NCBI GenBank assembly: GCA_023388175.1
Contig: JAEWGT010000015.1
Location: 1 to 64,000 of the forward strand
Length of the DNA: 64,000 nucleotides
Reading direction: 5' to 3'
Source: Pseudomonadota bacterium
GTDB taxonomy: Bacteria; Pseudomonadota; Alphaproteobacteria; Rhizobiales; Devosiaceae
Both the position numbers and the translations under genes were made by a program. Positions 26,283 through 34,864 of the stretch are shown here, piece after piece. The stretch's first letter is position 1; the number at the start of each line of letters is the position of its first letter. The notes beneath the pieces are model-generated. The model was not told where the DNA came from, did not search any database, and saw only the letters and a list, made by a program, of their open reading frames with translations.

Positions 26283-26594
26283 ATGACGCAGAAGACGGTA
26301 ACGCGGGCTGATCTGGCCGAAGCAGTCTATGGCTCGGTGGGGCTGTCCAGAACCGAGTCGGCTGAACTGGTGGAGCGGGTGCTCGAACTGGTCGCCGATG
26401 CGCTGGTGACGGGCGCCAATGTGAAGCTCTCCTCCTTTGGATCCTTCCAGGTGCGGTCCAAGAACGAGCGAATTGGCCGCAATCCCAAGACCGGCGAGGA
26501 AGTGCCGATCCTGCCCCGGCAGGTTCTTGTGTTCAAACCGTCCAACGTGTTGAAGTCCAAGATTAACAAGTCTATGGTCTCCGCTGGAAAGTAA
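26283..26594 (+). CDS. ihfA: Integration host factor subunit alpha
   Basis: This 103-residue DNA-bending protein pairs with IHF-beta. The body is a complete HU/IHF fold: TRADLAEAVYGSVGLSRTES, ANVKLSSFGSFQVRSKNERIG and the DNA-intercalating arm RNPKTGEEVPI, which contains the conserved proline region. The ATG at 26283 has a GGGGG stretch before it. The preceding in-frame ATGs would add an unrelated extension. It is followed by merR after 27 bases. Confidence 0.94.
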   Translation: MTQKTVTRADLAEAVYGSVGLSRTESAELVERVLELVADALVTGANVKLSSFGSFQVRSKNERIGRNPKTGEEVPILPRQVLVFKPSNVLKSKINKSMVSAGK

Positions 26595-26621
26595 GGCTTT
26601 CTAGCGAGGGAGAGTCGCGGT

Positions 26622-27077
26622 TTGGACAAGTCGCCAGACGCGTTCCGTACCATTTCGGAGGCTGCTGAGGAGCTTGATCTTCCCCAGCACGTTCTTCGAT
26701 TCTGGGAAACTCGATTCACCAATATAAAGCCGCTGAAGCGCGGCGGCGGTCGCCGTTATTACCGGCCCGAAGACGTCTTGCTGCTGCGCGGCATTCGCCA
26801 TCTGCTGTACGATCAGGGCTTCACCATCAAGGGTGTGCAGCGCATTCTCAAGGATCAGGGGCCGCGCTATGTCATCGCCGTGGGCGAGGGCAAGACACTC
26901 GATGAAATCCTGCCCATGATCGAGGAGGCCGAAGCCGTCAGCGACGAGGCCGAACTCGAAGAGGCCACCATGCTCGCGAGCCCCGCGCTGGATCAGGAAT
27001 CGCGCGACAAACTCTCTGACGTGCTGCGTGAATTGCTTGAGTGCAAACGCATTCTGGAACGCGCGCGGGAGCACTAG
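26622..27077 (+). CDS. MerR family transcriptional regulator
   Basis: A 151-residue regulator with an N-terminal MerR helix-turn-helix (RTISEAAEELDLPQHVLRFWE and RRYYRPEDVLLLRGIRHLLY). The C-terminal part is a short acidic helix without the cysteines of metal sensors. The fixed place after ihfA is conserved in Hyphomicrobiales; its target and ligand are unknown. The start is TTG at 26622 with GAGGGAG upstream. Confidence 0.85.
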   Translation: MDKSPDAFRTISEAAEELDLPQHVLRFWETRFTNIKPLKRGGGRRYYRPEDVLLLRGIRHLLYDQGFTIKGVQRILKDQGPRYVIAVGEGKTLDEILPMIEEAEAVSDEAELEEATMLASPALDQESRDKLSDVLRELLECKRILERAREH

Positions 27078-27092
27078 CGGCACGGCACCTGT

Positions 27093-27186
27093 CCTGCGTC
27101 ATCGCCGGGCTTGACCCGATGGTCCATGCGGTCTCACACGTGATGCCGCGCAATGGACTGTCCGGACAAGCCTTGCAACGACGATA
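27093..27186. repeat. Diverged palindromic element
   Basis: The two ends (cgtcatcgccgggcttgacc near 27095 and the complement of ggacaagccttgcaacgacg near 27165-27184) are similar in inverted orientation, with many mismatches. It appears to be an aged copy of the same general REP-like type as 409-480. It sits where related genomes often carry a tRNA-Pro gene; no tRNA is present here. Edges are approximate. Confidence 0.5.
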
Positions 27187-27201
27187 GAATGGACCGTCTG
27201 T

Positions 27202-27215
27202 GGAATTTCTGTTCC
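27202..27215. promoter_or_regulatory. IolR-type operator upstream of iolG
   Basis: GGAA-tttctg-TTCC matches the GGAA-N6-TTCC arrangement I recall for IolR of Sinorhizobium meliloti. The flanking T and A extend the palindrome (TGGAA...TTCCA). It is 80 bases before iolG. The same spacing pattern occurs before iolR and, with AGAA/TTCT, before iolC. Confidence 0.6.
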
Positions 27216-27294
27216 ATCTGTGCCGGAAATCGTCTATTCGTTCCATTGCAAATCAGGCCGGTCAAGCCCGGCCCTTTCTGTGGAGTTTTTCCAA

Positions 27295-28332
27295 ATGACT
27301 GTGCGTTTTGGCCTTCTCGGCGCCGGCCGTATCGGCAAGGTTCACGCCAAGGCCGTGACCTCCAATCCCAAGGCGAAACTTGTTGCCGTGGCGGACGCCA
27401 TGGAGCAGGCCGCCAAGGATCTGGCCACCCAATACGGCGCCGAGGTCCGCACGATAGAGGCAATCGAGGCGGCGGCAGATGTGGATGCTGTTATCATCTG
27501 CACGCCCACAGATACCCATGCCAGCCTGATCGAGCGCTTTGCCAGGGCAGGCAAGGCCATTTTCTGCGAGAAGCCGATTGATCTCGATGTCGAGCGCGTC
27601 AAAGCCTGCCTGAAGGTCGTCGATGAGACCGATGCCACGCTGATGGTCGGCTTCAACCGCCGCTTCGATCCGCATTTCCAGGCTGTGAAGGCCGCGATTG
27701 CCGAAGGTCAGATCGGTGAGGTGGAAATGGTCACGATCGTGTCCCGTGATCCGGGCGCGCCGCCCGTCGATTATGTGAAACGGTCCGGCGGTATATTCCG
27801 CGACATGACCATCCACGATCTGGACATGGCGCGCTTTCTGCTCGGCGAAGAGATCGAGTCCGTTTCCGCGCAGGCTTCGGTGCTGGTGGACAAGGCTATC
27901 GGGGAAGCAGGCGACTATGATAGCGCCTCGCTCATGCTGTTTACCGCCTCTGGCAAGCACGCCACCATCTCCAACTCGCGCCGCGCCACCTATGGCTACG
28001 ACCAACGGATCGAAGTGCATGGTTCCAAGGGGGCCGTGGCGGCAGAAAACCAGCGTCCGGTCTCCATCGAGATCGCCAATGGCTCCGGCTATACCCGCCC
28101 GCCGCTGCATGACTTCTTCATGACCCGCTATACCGAGGCCTATGCCCGCGAGATTGCTGCCTTCATTGACTGCGTTGAGTCGAAAGCGCCGGCCAGCCCG
28201 AGCGGGGCCGATGGGCTCGTCGCCCTGGCGCTGGCCGATGCAGCGCTGAAATCGGTCAAGGAGGGCAGGGCGGTAAAAGTGAGCGAAGTCACCGGCGCGC
28301 TGGCCGACAGATCGGTTTTTCAGGGGCGCTAG
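27295..28332 (+). CDS. iolG: Inositol 2-dehydrogenase
   Basis: A 345-residue Gfo/Idh/MocA-family oxidoreductase that oxidises myo-inositol to scyllo-inosose, the first catabolic step. The Rossmann motif is FGLLGAGRIGKVHA, the conserved lysine is Lys93 in CEKPIDLD, and the active-site block is GIFRDMTIHDLDMARFLLG. I place the start at 27295 because MTVRFGLLGAGRIG is the family start; upstream in-frame codons lie in the leader. The other iol genes are on the other strand, about 530 bases beyond its stop, separated by one secreted protein gene. Confidence 0.93.
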   Translation: MTVRFGLLGAGRIGKVHAKAVTSNPKAKLVAVADAMEQAAKDLATQYGAEVRTIEAIEAAADVDAVIICTPTDTHASLIERFARAGKAIFCEKPIDLDVERVKACLKVVDETDATLMVGFNRRFDPHFQAVKAAIAEGQIGEVEMVTIVSRDPGAPPVDYVKRSGGIFRDMTIHDLDMARFLLGEEIESVSAQASVLVDKAIGEAGDYDSASLMLFTASGKHATISNSRRATYGYDQRIEVHGSKGAVAAENQRPVSIEIANGSGYTRPPLHDFFMTRYTEAYAREIAAFIDCVESKAPASPSGADGLVALALADAALKSVKEGRAVKVSEVTGALADRSVFQGR

Positions 28333-28380
28333 ACAGTTCGATCCGGCTGGCGCGCTCCCGCCATCGTGATATCGTGCCTC

Positions 28381-28860
28381 ATGCAATCACGACTATGCCT
28401 GGCCCTGGTGCTGCTTCTGGGGCTTACGCCGCCCGGTTCCGCATCGTCCGTCAGCCGAACGCTCTCGGCTGACGGCGCCTGCGAGAAACTCGTCGTGGCG
28501 GATGAGGACATGACCGCAGAATGCGGCACGGCGCTGATACAGTTGCACTATGAGGATGGCCGCGTGTCGCTGTCGGCGGGGACGGGCGGCCAATCGTTTT
28601 TCGGGCTTGGCCCGCCCGAGCGCGTTCTGGCCTTCGGCGGCCAGGGAACGGGCGAGGCCTGGACCGATCATCCTGTCGACCGCGTCACCGCGGCCGACGA
28701 TGCCGGGAATACGCTGCTTTTCTCGGTCCCGGCCAGCGGCACCTGCCGCTACGAGCAGGCATTGCGGGGCTTCGTTGTCACATGTAACGCCGAGGATGAC
28801 GCCGGGCGTATTCACCAACTGACTTATCGCACGGATGGCTGGCCCGGCTTTGAGTTCTGA
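28381..28860 (+). CDS. Hypothetical secreted protein
   Basis: A 159-residue protein with an N-terminal signal peptide (LCLALVLLLGLTPPGSAS, cleavage near residue 22). The remaining 135 residues are predicted to be beta-rich with four cysteines that could form disulfides. I do not recognise a domain. It follows iolG by 48 bases and may be co-transcribed; whether it has any link to inositol use cannot be told. Confidence 0.65.
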   Translation: MQSRLCLALVLLLGLTPPGSASSVSRTLSADGACEKLVVADEDMTAECGTALIQLHYEDGRVSLSAGTGGQSFFGLGPPERVLAFGGQGTGEAWTDHPVDRVTAADDAGNTLLFSVPASGTCRYEQALRGFVVTCNAEDDAGRIHQLTYRTDGWPGFEF

Positions 28861-29661
28861 TTATTTCAGCATCCACTCATGCTCGGCCGCATTGTGGAAT
28901 TTCCACACGCGCTTGGGCCCGGCCATGACGTTGAGATAGTAGAGATCATATCCCGCCGTCGTTGCCACCGGGTGATAGCCGCGCGGCACCAGCGTTACGT
29001 CGCCGTTCTCCACTGCCATGGCTTCGTCGAGACTACGGTCATCGGTATAGACGCGCTGGAAGGCGAAGCCCTGTGGCGGGTTCATGCGGTGATAGTAGGT
29101 CTCTTCCAACTGACTTTCGTGCGGAAGATTGTCCTCGTCATGCTTGTGCGGCGGATAGGACGAGGTATTGCCCTCGGGCGTAATGACTTCCACCACCAGC
29201 AGCGCATTGGCCGCGCCGTCATCCTCGGGCATGATATTATAGACATGGCGCACATTGGCGCCCTTGCCGCGGCTGATCCGGGGATGGGTGCCGGGCGGGA
29301 TGACCTTGGCGTGAAAATCCCCGCCGCCGGGGGCTGAACAGACCGCCAGTTCCAGATCGGAGGTGGCATCCACCGCCCAATTGCGGCCGGCTGGAACATA
29401 GAGCGCCCATGGAGCGCCCTCGAACGGGCTCATGCGCTCGCCCAGTTCGCCGAAATTCTCGCCATCGACGGCGAAGCGCCCCTTGCCCGAGACGAGAACC
29501 AGGCAGACTTCGCGCTCGCCGGTCGCCTCGCCATAGGCTTCGCCCGGCGCCAGTCGGTGGAGTTCGAAGCCGACATGCGCCCAACCCGCCGTGGCGGGCG
29601 TCACCTCATGGATTTTGCCTGTCGTCGCCGTCGGTTTGAGGTGGAGGGGCGATCTGCTCAT
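28861..29661 (-). CDS. iolB: 5-deoxy-glucuronate isomerase
   Basis: A 266-residue cupin that isomerises 5-deoxy-glucuronate to 2-deoxy-5-keto-gluconate. The metal-binding cupin segment is SSYPPHKHDEDN with a downstream acidic partner in ESQLEETYYHR, and the C-terminus carries GYHPVATTAGYDLYYLNVMAG. The ribosome site AAGGAGGAG lies inside the preceding DUF3329 gene, which overlaps this one by 56 bases. It is last in the minus-strand iol operon. Confidence 0.95.
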   Translation of the reverse strand: MSRSPLHLKPTATTGKIHEVTPATAGWAHVGFELHRLAPGEAYGEATGEREVCLVLVSGKGRFAVDGENFGELGERMSPFEGAPWALYVPAGRNWAVDATSDLELAVCSAPGGGDFHAKVIPPGTHPRISRGKGANVRHVYNIMPEDDGAANALLVVEVITPEGNTSSYPPHKHDEDNLPHESQLEETYYHRMNPPQGFAFQRVYTDDRSLDEAMAVENGDVTLVPRGYHPVATTAGYDLYYLNVMAGPKRVWKFHNAAEHEWMLK

Positions 29662-29857
29662 TTTGGGTCTCCTCCTTGGGGAAGGCGTAAAAGAAATTAT
29701 AGAGCGAATAGGCCAGAGCCGCGCCCACCAGGATCATCCACAATTGCTCGCCGGTGAAGAACACTTCCCAGCCCAGCCATACGCAGAGGAACACTACCAC
29801 GGCGATGCGGCGCCAGAGTGGGCGAAACCAGTTCACATCGTTTTCCTTAAGCGCCAT
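29606..29857 (-). CDS. DUF3329-like small membrane protein within iol operon
   Basis: An 83-residue protein with two closely spaced membrane helices (about 18-36 and 38-58), preceded by NWFRPLWRRIAVVV, which resembles the DUF3329 family. The start at 29857 has GGGGAGAGG five bases before it. The last 56 bases overlap the iolB coding region in another frame, and the iolB ribosome site lies within it. Its function is unknown; location suggests a link to inositol use or uptake, but this is inference. Confidence 0.65.
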   Translation of the reverse strand: MALKENDVNWFRPLWRRIAVVVFLCVWLGWEVFFTGEQLWMILVGAALAYSLYNFFYAFPKEETQNEQIAPPPQTDGDDRQNP

Positions 29858-29915
29858 GTCGGCCTCTCCCCTTGATTCAACAGGCCAAGGCTTTAGCACA
29901 AGCGCTTCAAAAGAT

Positions 29916-30833
29916 TCAGCCTTTCGGAAAACCCTGTGTTTCGACGGTGTAGCCCGATGCGGCCATGACGCGCATAAGTTCAGTATGACCGACCTGCGCC
30001 ATCCTGAGGGGCGGATTGGCGACCGGGTCCTGTTCGGCCTCGACGACGAACCAGCCTTCATAGCCGTGATCGGCAAGCCTCTGCACGATGGCGCCGAAAT
30101 AGAGCGACCCGTCGCCAGGCACGGTGAAGGCCCCGAGGGCCACAGCATCGAGAAAGCTCTGCCTGCTGCGGTCGAGACTATCGACCACGGGACGGCGGAT
30201 GTCCTTCACGTGGACATGGTTGATGCGGGTGTGATGGTTGTCGATTGCCCGCAACACATCGCCACCGGCAAAGGCAAGATGCCCGGCATCCAGCAATAGC
30301 GGAATGCCTGGGCCAGACGCCGCCATAAAGGCGTCGAGTTCCGGCTCGGTTTCGACCACGGCAGCCATATGGTGGTGGTAGGAGAGGGGCATGCCCTGCT
30401 CGGCGCACCATTCGCCGAAAGTCGTCACCTTGCGCGCATAGGCCTTCATCTCGTCGTCCGAGAGCTTGGGCTTCTGCGCCAGCGGAATATCGCGTTTGCC
30501 CTGAATGGAACGGCCCACTTCACCATAGACGATGCAGGGCGCATCGACCGCCTTGAACAGCTCGATCATCGGCGCGATGCGGTCCTTGTTGGCGGACAGG
30601 TCCTCGTCCACCAGCGTGCCGGAGAACCAGCCGCCGCAGAGCGTCACGTCGGCCTCTTTCAGAATTGGCAGCATCACGGCCGGATCGTCCGGAAAGCGCC
30701 GCCCCTTTTCCATGCCGGTAAAGCCCGCCGAGCGCGACTGGCGCAGGCATTCTTCCAGCGACACATCATCGCTTAATTCCACCAGATCGTCGTTCCACCA
30801 CGCGATGGGCGACATGCCAAGTTTGGCTTTCAT
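29916..30833 (-). CDS. iolE: Inosose dehydratase
   Basis: A 305-residue TIM-barrel enzyme (AP endonuclease 2-like) that converts scyllo-inosose to 3D-(3,5/4)-trihydroxycyclohexane-1,2-dione. Visible marks: LGMSPIAWWNDDL at the start, the metal-site segment YHHHMAAVVET, LLLDAGHLAFAGGD and HVHVKDIRR, and the end block EGWFVVEAEQDP. The ATG at 30833 follows AGGAG. An in-frame extension to 30872 is not supported. It is separated from iolD by a paired repeat element of about 130 bases. Confidence 0.95.
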   Translation of the reverse strand: MKAKLGMSPIAWWNDDLVELSDDVSLEECLRQSRSAGFTGMEKGRRFPDDPAVMLPILKEADVTLCGGWFSGTLVDEDLSANKDRIAPMIELFKAVDAPCIVYGEVGRSIQGKRDIPLAQKPKLSDDEMKAYARKVTTFGEWCAEQGMPLSYHHHMAAVVETEPELDAFMAASGPGIPLLLDAGHLAFAGGDVLRAIDNHHTRINHVHVKDIRRPVVDSLDRSRQSFLDAVALGAFTVPGDGSLYFGAIVQRLADHGYEGWFVVEAEQDPVANPPLRMAQVGHTELMRVMAASGYTVETQGFPKG

Positions 30834-30866
30834 TGCAATCTCCTGCGCTCTAGAGCGCCCAAAAAC

Positions 30867-31000
30867 CCTCACCCGTCTCGGCCTTCGGCCGATCCACCTT
30901 CTCCCGCAAGGGGAGAGGGGTGAGCCGGTGGATGTTCAAACTCGGTGCTCCCTTCTGCCCCTCGCGGGAGAAGGTGCCCGTAGGGCGGATGAGGGGCCTT
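30867..31000. repeat. Inverted pair of intergenic mosaic palindromes (iolE-iolD)
   Basis: CACCTTCTCCCGC (30895-30907) is the exact reverse complement of GCGGGAGAAGGTG (30964-30976); outer arms ccctcacccg and gcggatgagggg also match in inverted orientation. It is the same element as at 7733-7850 but with the two units in the opposite order. It lies inside the iol operon between iolE and iolD and touches the iolD stop codon (31004). Confidence 0.85.
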
Positions 31001-31003
31001 CTC

Positions 31004-32851
31004 CTATCCCGCCCGCTGTGCCTTGAGCGCCTTCACATAGGCGTCGCGCGCCGCGTTGACGGCCGGGCGGTCGCTGATTTCGGGCACGGCGACGTCCCAC
31101 CAATGGCCACCCGCTTCCGTGGTGATCAGAGGATCGGTGTCGATGACGAAGACGTGGACGCCTGCCGCGCCTTCACTTTCGGAAAGGGCGGTTTCGAGTT
31201 CGGCGACCGAGGCCACTTTCTTGGCCTTTGCGCCCATGGACCCGGCATGGGCAGCAAAGTCCACATTGGGCAATTCCATGTGGTAGGTGTCGCGGAAAAG
31301 ATTGTTGAAGTTCGCGCCGCCCGTCGCCATCTGCAGCCGGTTTATGCAGCCGAAACCGGCATTGTCGAGTACCACTATGGTCAGCCGCACGCCCATCATC
31401 ACCGCAGTGACGATTTCCGAATTCATCATCAGATAGGAGCCGTCGCCGACCATGACGACGACATCTTCGTCCGGCCGAGCAAGTGCTACGCCAAGGCCGC
31501 CGGCGATCTCATAGCCCATGGTCGAGAAGCCGTAATCGAGATGGTAGGAGCCCGGGCCATCCGCGCGCCAGAGCTTGTGCAGCTCGCCCGGCAGTCCACC
31601 TGAGGCGCAAACCAAAGTCGCCTTGCCCCGGCCACGCTGTACCGCACCTATAACCTGTGCGTCTGATGGCAATTCAGCATTTCCCGGTGCGCGGGCGGCG
31701 TCGGCGTCCTTCAGCCAATCCTGCTTTGCATTCAATGCCTTGTCCGTCCAGGCGGAATCAACCTGCCAACCCATCAGAGCTGCATCAAGGGCTTCCAGCC
31801 CAACGCGGGCATCGGCAACGAGGGGCAGGCCATTGTGCTTGTGCGCGTCGAAAGGCTGGACATTGAGGCCGATGATCTTGAGATTTTCGTTCTTGAACAG
31901 CGCCCAGGAACCCGTGGTGAAATCCTGCAAACGCGTACCAATGGCCAGTACCAGATCAGCGTCTTCGGCCAGTGCGTTTGATGCCGAGGTGCCGGTGACG
32001 CCAACGGAGCCCATGTTGAGCTCGTGCGCATGGGGCAGGGAGGATTTGCCGGCCTGAGTTTCCATCACCGGAATGCCATGGTCCTCGGCGAATGCGGCAA
32101 GGGTTTCCGAAGCCTGAGAATAGAGCACGCCGCCGCCGGCGATAATCACCGGCTTGCTGCTGAGTTTGAGCGCTGCCGCAGCCTGCGCGAATTCGTCGGC
32201 ATCCGGCATGATCCGGCGCGGCACCCAGATTTTTTCGGCAAAAAAGCTCTCGGGATAGTCATAGGCTTCCGCCTGCACATCCTGACAGAGGCTGAGTGTC
32301 ACCGGACCACACTCTGCCGGGTCAGTCAGCACCTGCATGGCGCGTCGCAGGGCGGGAATGATCTGTTCTGGCCGCGTAATGCGGTCGAAATAGCGGCTGA
32401 CGGGGCGGAAGCAGTCATTGGCCGAGACTGTGCCGTCGCCGAAATTCTCCACCTGTTGCAGAACCGGGTCGGGCAGGCGATTGGCGAAGACGTCGCCCGG
32501 CAGGAGCAGAACCGGAATGCGGTTGACGTGAGCGAGACCGGCAGCGGTGACCATATTGAGGGCGCCGGGGCCGATCGAGGTGGTGGCCACCATGAAGCGG
32601 CGGCGGAAATTGGCCTTGGCATAGCCGATGGCCGCATGGGCCATGCTCTGCTCGTTCTGGCCGCGATAGGTTGGGAGGATGTCCTTGACGCCATGCAGCG
32701 CCTCGCCGAGCCCGGCCACATTGCCATGACCGAAAATCGCCCAGACGCCGCCGAATATCGGCAAGACCTCGCCGTCGATGGTTGTCTTTTGCGCCGTGAG
32801 GAAGCGTGCCACGGCCTGCGCCATCGTCAATCGGATCGTTTTCTGGCTCAT
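31004..32851 (-). CDS. iolD: 3D-(3,5/4)-trihydroxycyclohexane-1,2-dione hydrolase
   Basis: A 615-residue ThDP-dependent ring-opening enzyme in inositol degradation. The N-terminal domain contains VWAIFGHGNVAGLGEAL and the catalytic Glu in TYRGQNEQSMAHAA. The C-terminal ThDP-binding motif is VVMVGDGSYLMMNSEI, then GCINRLQM and FNNLFRDT. The ATG overlaps the iolC stop by four bases. Its stop is at the edge of a repeat pair. The length matches the family. Confidence 0.96.
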   Translation of the reverse strand: MSQKTIRLTMAQAVARFLTAQKTTIDGEVLPIFGGVWAIFGHGNVAGLGEALHGVKDILPTYRGQNEQSMAHAAIGYAKANFRRRFMVATTSIGPGALNMVTAAGLAHVNRIPVLLLPGDVFANRLPDPVLQQVENFGDGTVSANDCFRPVSRYFDRITRPEQIIPALRRAMQVLTDPAECGPVTLSLCQDVQAEAYDYPESFFAEKIWVPRRIMPDADEFAQAAAALKLSSKPVIIAGGGVLYSQASETLAAFAEDHGIPVMETQAGKSSLPHAHELNMGSVGVTGTSASNALAEDADLVLAIGTRLQDFTTGSWALFKNENLKIIGLNVQPFDAHKHNGLPLVADARVGLEALDAALMGWQVDSAWTDKALNAKQDWLKDADAARAPGNAELPSDAQVIGAVQRGRGKATLVCASGGLPGELHKLWRADGPGSYHLDYGFSTMGYEIAGGLGVALARPDEDVVVMVGDGSYLMMNSEIVTAVMMGVRLTIVVLDNAGFGCINRLQMATGGANFNNLFRDTYHMELPNVDFAAHAGSMGAKAKKVASVAELETALSESEGAAGVHVFVIDTDPLITTEAGGHWWDVAVPEISDRPAVNAARDAYVKALKAQRAG

Positions 32852-34773
32852 TTCTGTTCCCAAATCTCTACCAGCGCTCCGAACCGGCGCGCCATGTCGG
32901 CGACCGCCTCCTCGTCGCTGATCTTTCCATCCAGCCATGCCCGTGCCGCATCGGCGAAGATCGTGCGGCCCACGGCGAAGCCCTTCACCGTACGCGCGGC
33001 TTTTGCAGCCTTGAACCCGGCCTCCAACTCAGCCTGCGGGGCTTCGAGCCCCAGCAGCACGACGCCACGGCACAGCGGGTCACGGCTCTCGATGACCGCA
33101 TCGGTTTGTGCCCATGCCGCAGCATTGGCCTGCGGCTCCAGCTTCCACCAGTCCGGCTTGATCCCTGCATCGTAAATCTCGGTAAGGGCTCTTGCCACAG
33201 TGTCATCGTGCAGCGGGCCGTTCTTGCCGGCAATGATCTCGATCAGGATTTCGCGGCCCACCTTGCGGGCGGCGTCAAAGGCTGAGCGCAGCTTTTCGAT
33301 CTGATCATGGCGCAGGGTGTCCGGATCGTCGGGGTGGAAGAAGCACAGCACCTTGATGCAGTGATCCACCGGCCAGTCGATCAGGCGCGAGCCCAGATCC
33401 TGGGTGAACTCGAATTGCAGGGGGCGAGAGCCGGGCAATTCGATGGGTTTGGCGACCCAGAAATTCTTGTAGGCACCAGTGGCATAGAGCGCGTCACGGC
33501 CATACTTGTCGTCGATCAGCATGCCGAAGCCGTCGCGGCCATTGGCGATCCGGGCGGCCGCCTTTACAGCCAGCACCTTGAAGTCCGGCACGCGGGCCAG
33601 CTTTGCTGCATCCCCATTGGCCATCTCTTCGAGTTGCAAACGATGGTCGATGGCAAGGGCCATCAACTTGGGAATGTCGCGCCGCCTCGTGGTTGCCCAG
33701 TGGACATGATTGATCTCGGCATCCTTGCGCAGAGCGCGCTCCTTGCTGCCCTTTTCGAGGAAGAATTGCAGTTCCGTCCATGTGGGGATTTCCGGGGCGC
33801 AAAGCAGACGGGATACGGCGAACGCGCCGCAGGCATTGGCCCAGGTGGCGCTGGTGGCGTGGGGCTCGCCCCGCAGCCAGCCACGGAGGAAGCCGCTCAT
33901 GAAGGCGTCACCCGCACCCAGAACATTATAGACTTCAATGGGAAAGCCCTTGCCGACAATGCCGTCTTCGAGATTGTCGGGGATTGCGCCGTCATAGACG
34001 ATGCAGCCCATGGGCCCGCGCTTCAGGACGATCACAGCGGAGGACAGGGACCGGATCGTCCTGAGCGCAGCGTGGAGATCGTCGCCGCCGGCGGCGATAA
34101 GCACCTCTTCTTCGGTGCCGACGATCAAGTCACATTCGGGCAGCACCGTTTGCAGGTGCGCGGTAACGCTATCCGAGGCGATATACCGGCTGTCGCCCGC
34201 ATCATGCCCGGCCAGACCCCAGAGATTGGGGCGGTAGTCGATGTCGAAAACCACCTTGCCGCCATTCTCCCGGGCGATCTGCATGGCCTTGCGCTGGGCC
34301 CGGTCGCTATGCGGCTTGGCGAAATGCGTGCCCGTGACCAATACGGCCTGGGCCCGCTTGATGAACGGCTCATGAATGTCGTCCTCGTTGAGGGCGGCAT
34401 CGGCACAATTGTCGCGGTAGAAGATCAGCGGGAAGGAATGCTCGTTTTCGACGGAGAGCAGTACGAGCGCGGTGAGGCGTTCCGGATCCGTGACGATACC
34501 GCCGGTATCCACCCCTTCACGGTCAAGCTGTTCGCGGATGAAACGGCCCATCTGCTCATTGCCGACACGGGTGACCAGAGCCGATTTCAGACCCAGCCGC
34601 GCCGCGCCGACGGCAATATTGGTGGGGCAGCCGCCAACGGATTTGGCGAAGCTGCCGATATCTTCCAGCCTTGTGCCGATCTGCTGGCCATATAGGTCCA
34701 CCGAGGCACGCCCGATGGTGATGACATCCAGCTCTTTTTCCGGGGCTTTGCTCAGGCCGGTGGGCACCGCCAT
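32848..34773 (-). CDS. iolC: 5-dehydro-2-deoxygluconokinase fused to DUF2090 domain
   Basis: A 641-residue two-domain protein. The N-terminal PfkB kinase (about 1-330) phosphorylates 2-deoxy-5-keto-gluconate; it has VGGCPTNIAVGAARLG and the LGAGDAFMSGFLRG signature. The C-terminal DUF2090 domain (about 335-640; FKVLAVKAAARI, KVLCFFHPDD, GFAVGRTIF) resembles class I aldolases and may cleave the phosphorylated product, replacing IolJ, as annotated for similar fusions. A GGAGG sits directly before the ATG at 34773, so the GTG at 34767, six bases downstream of GGAGG, may be the true start. Confidence 0.93.
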   Translation of the reverse strand: MAVPTGLSKAPEKELDVITIGRASVDLYGQQIGTRLEDIGSFAKSVGGCPTNIAVGAARLGLKSALVTRVGNEQMGRFIREQLDREGVDTGGIVTDPERLTALVLLSVENEHSFPLIFYRDNCADAALNEDDIHEPFIKRAQAVLVTGTHFAKPHSDRAQRKAMQIARENGGKVVFDIDYRPNLWGLAGHDAGDSRYIASDSVTAHLQTVLPECDLIVGTEEEVLIAAGGDDLHAALRTIRSLSSAVIVLKRGPMGCIVYDGAIPDNLEDGIVGKGFPIEVYNVLGAGDAFMSGFLRGWLRGEPHATSATWANACGAFAVSRLLCAPEIPTWTELQFFLEKGSKERALRKDAEINHVHWATTRRRDIPKLMALAIDHRLQLEEMANGDAAKLARVPDFKVLAVKAAARIANGRDGFGMLIDDKYGRDALYATGAYKNFWVAKPIELPGSRPLQFEFTQDLGSRLIDWPVDHCIKVLCFFHPDDPDTLRHDQIEKLRSAFDAARKVGREILIEIIAGKNGPLHDDTVARALTEIYDAGIKPDWWKLEPQANAAAWAQTDAVIESRDPLCRGVVLLGLEAPQAELEAGFKAAKAARTVKGFAVGRTIFADAARAWLDGKISDEEAVADMARRFGALVEIWEQK

Positions 34774-34836
34774 CCTCCATGCAAGTGATATTCGGAACGA
34801 CGGCCTAATGAAACACAAGTTCTAAAGTGAAACAAG

Positions 34837-34854
34837 ATAGAACGTATATTCTAT
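34837..34854. promoter_or_regulatory. IolR-type operator upstream of iolC
   Basis: ATAGAA-cgtata-TTCTAT is a perfect six-base inverted repeat with a six-base spacer, 64 bases before the iolC start. It keeps the GAA-N6-TTC core shared with the sites before iolG and iolR. Confidence 0.6.
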
Positions 34855-34864
34855 TTATGGAATT

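Noticed and set aside
27093..27186. tRNA-Pro gene after merR, as in related genomes
   Set aside because: No cloverleaf, anticodon stem or T-loop can be drawn; it is a diverged palindrome. The tRNA-Pro in this window is at 49569.
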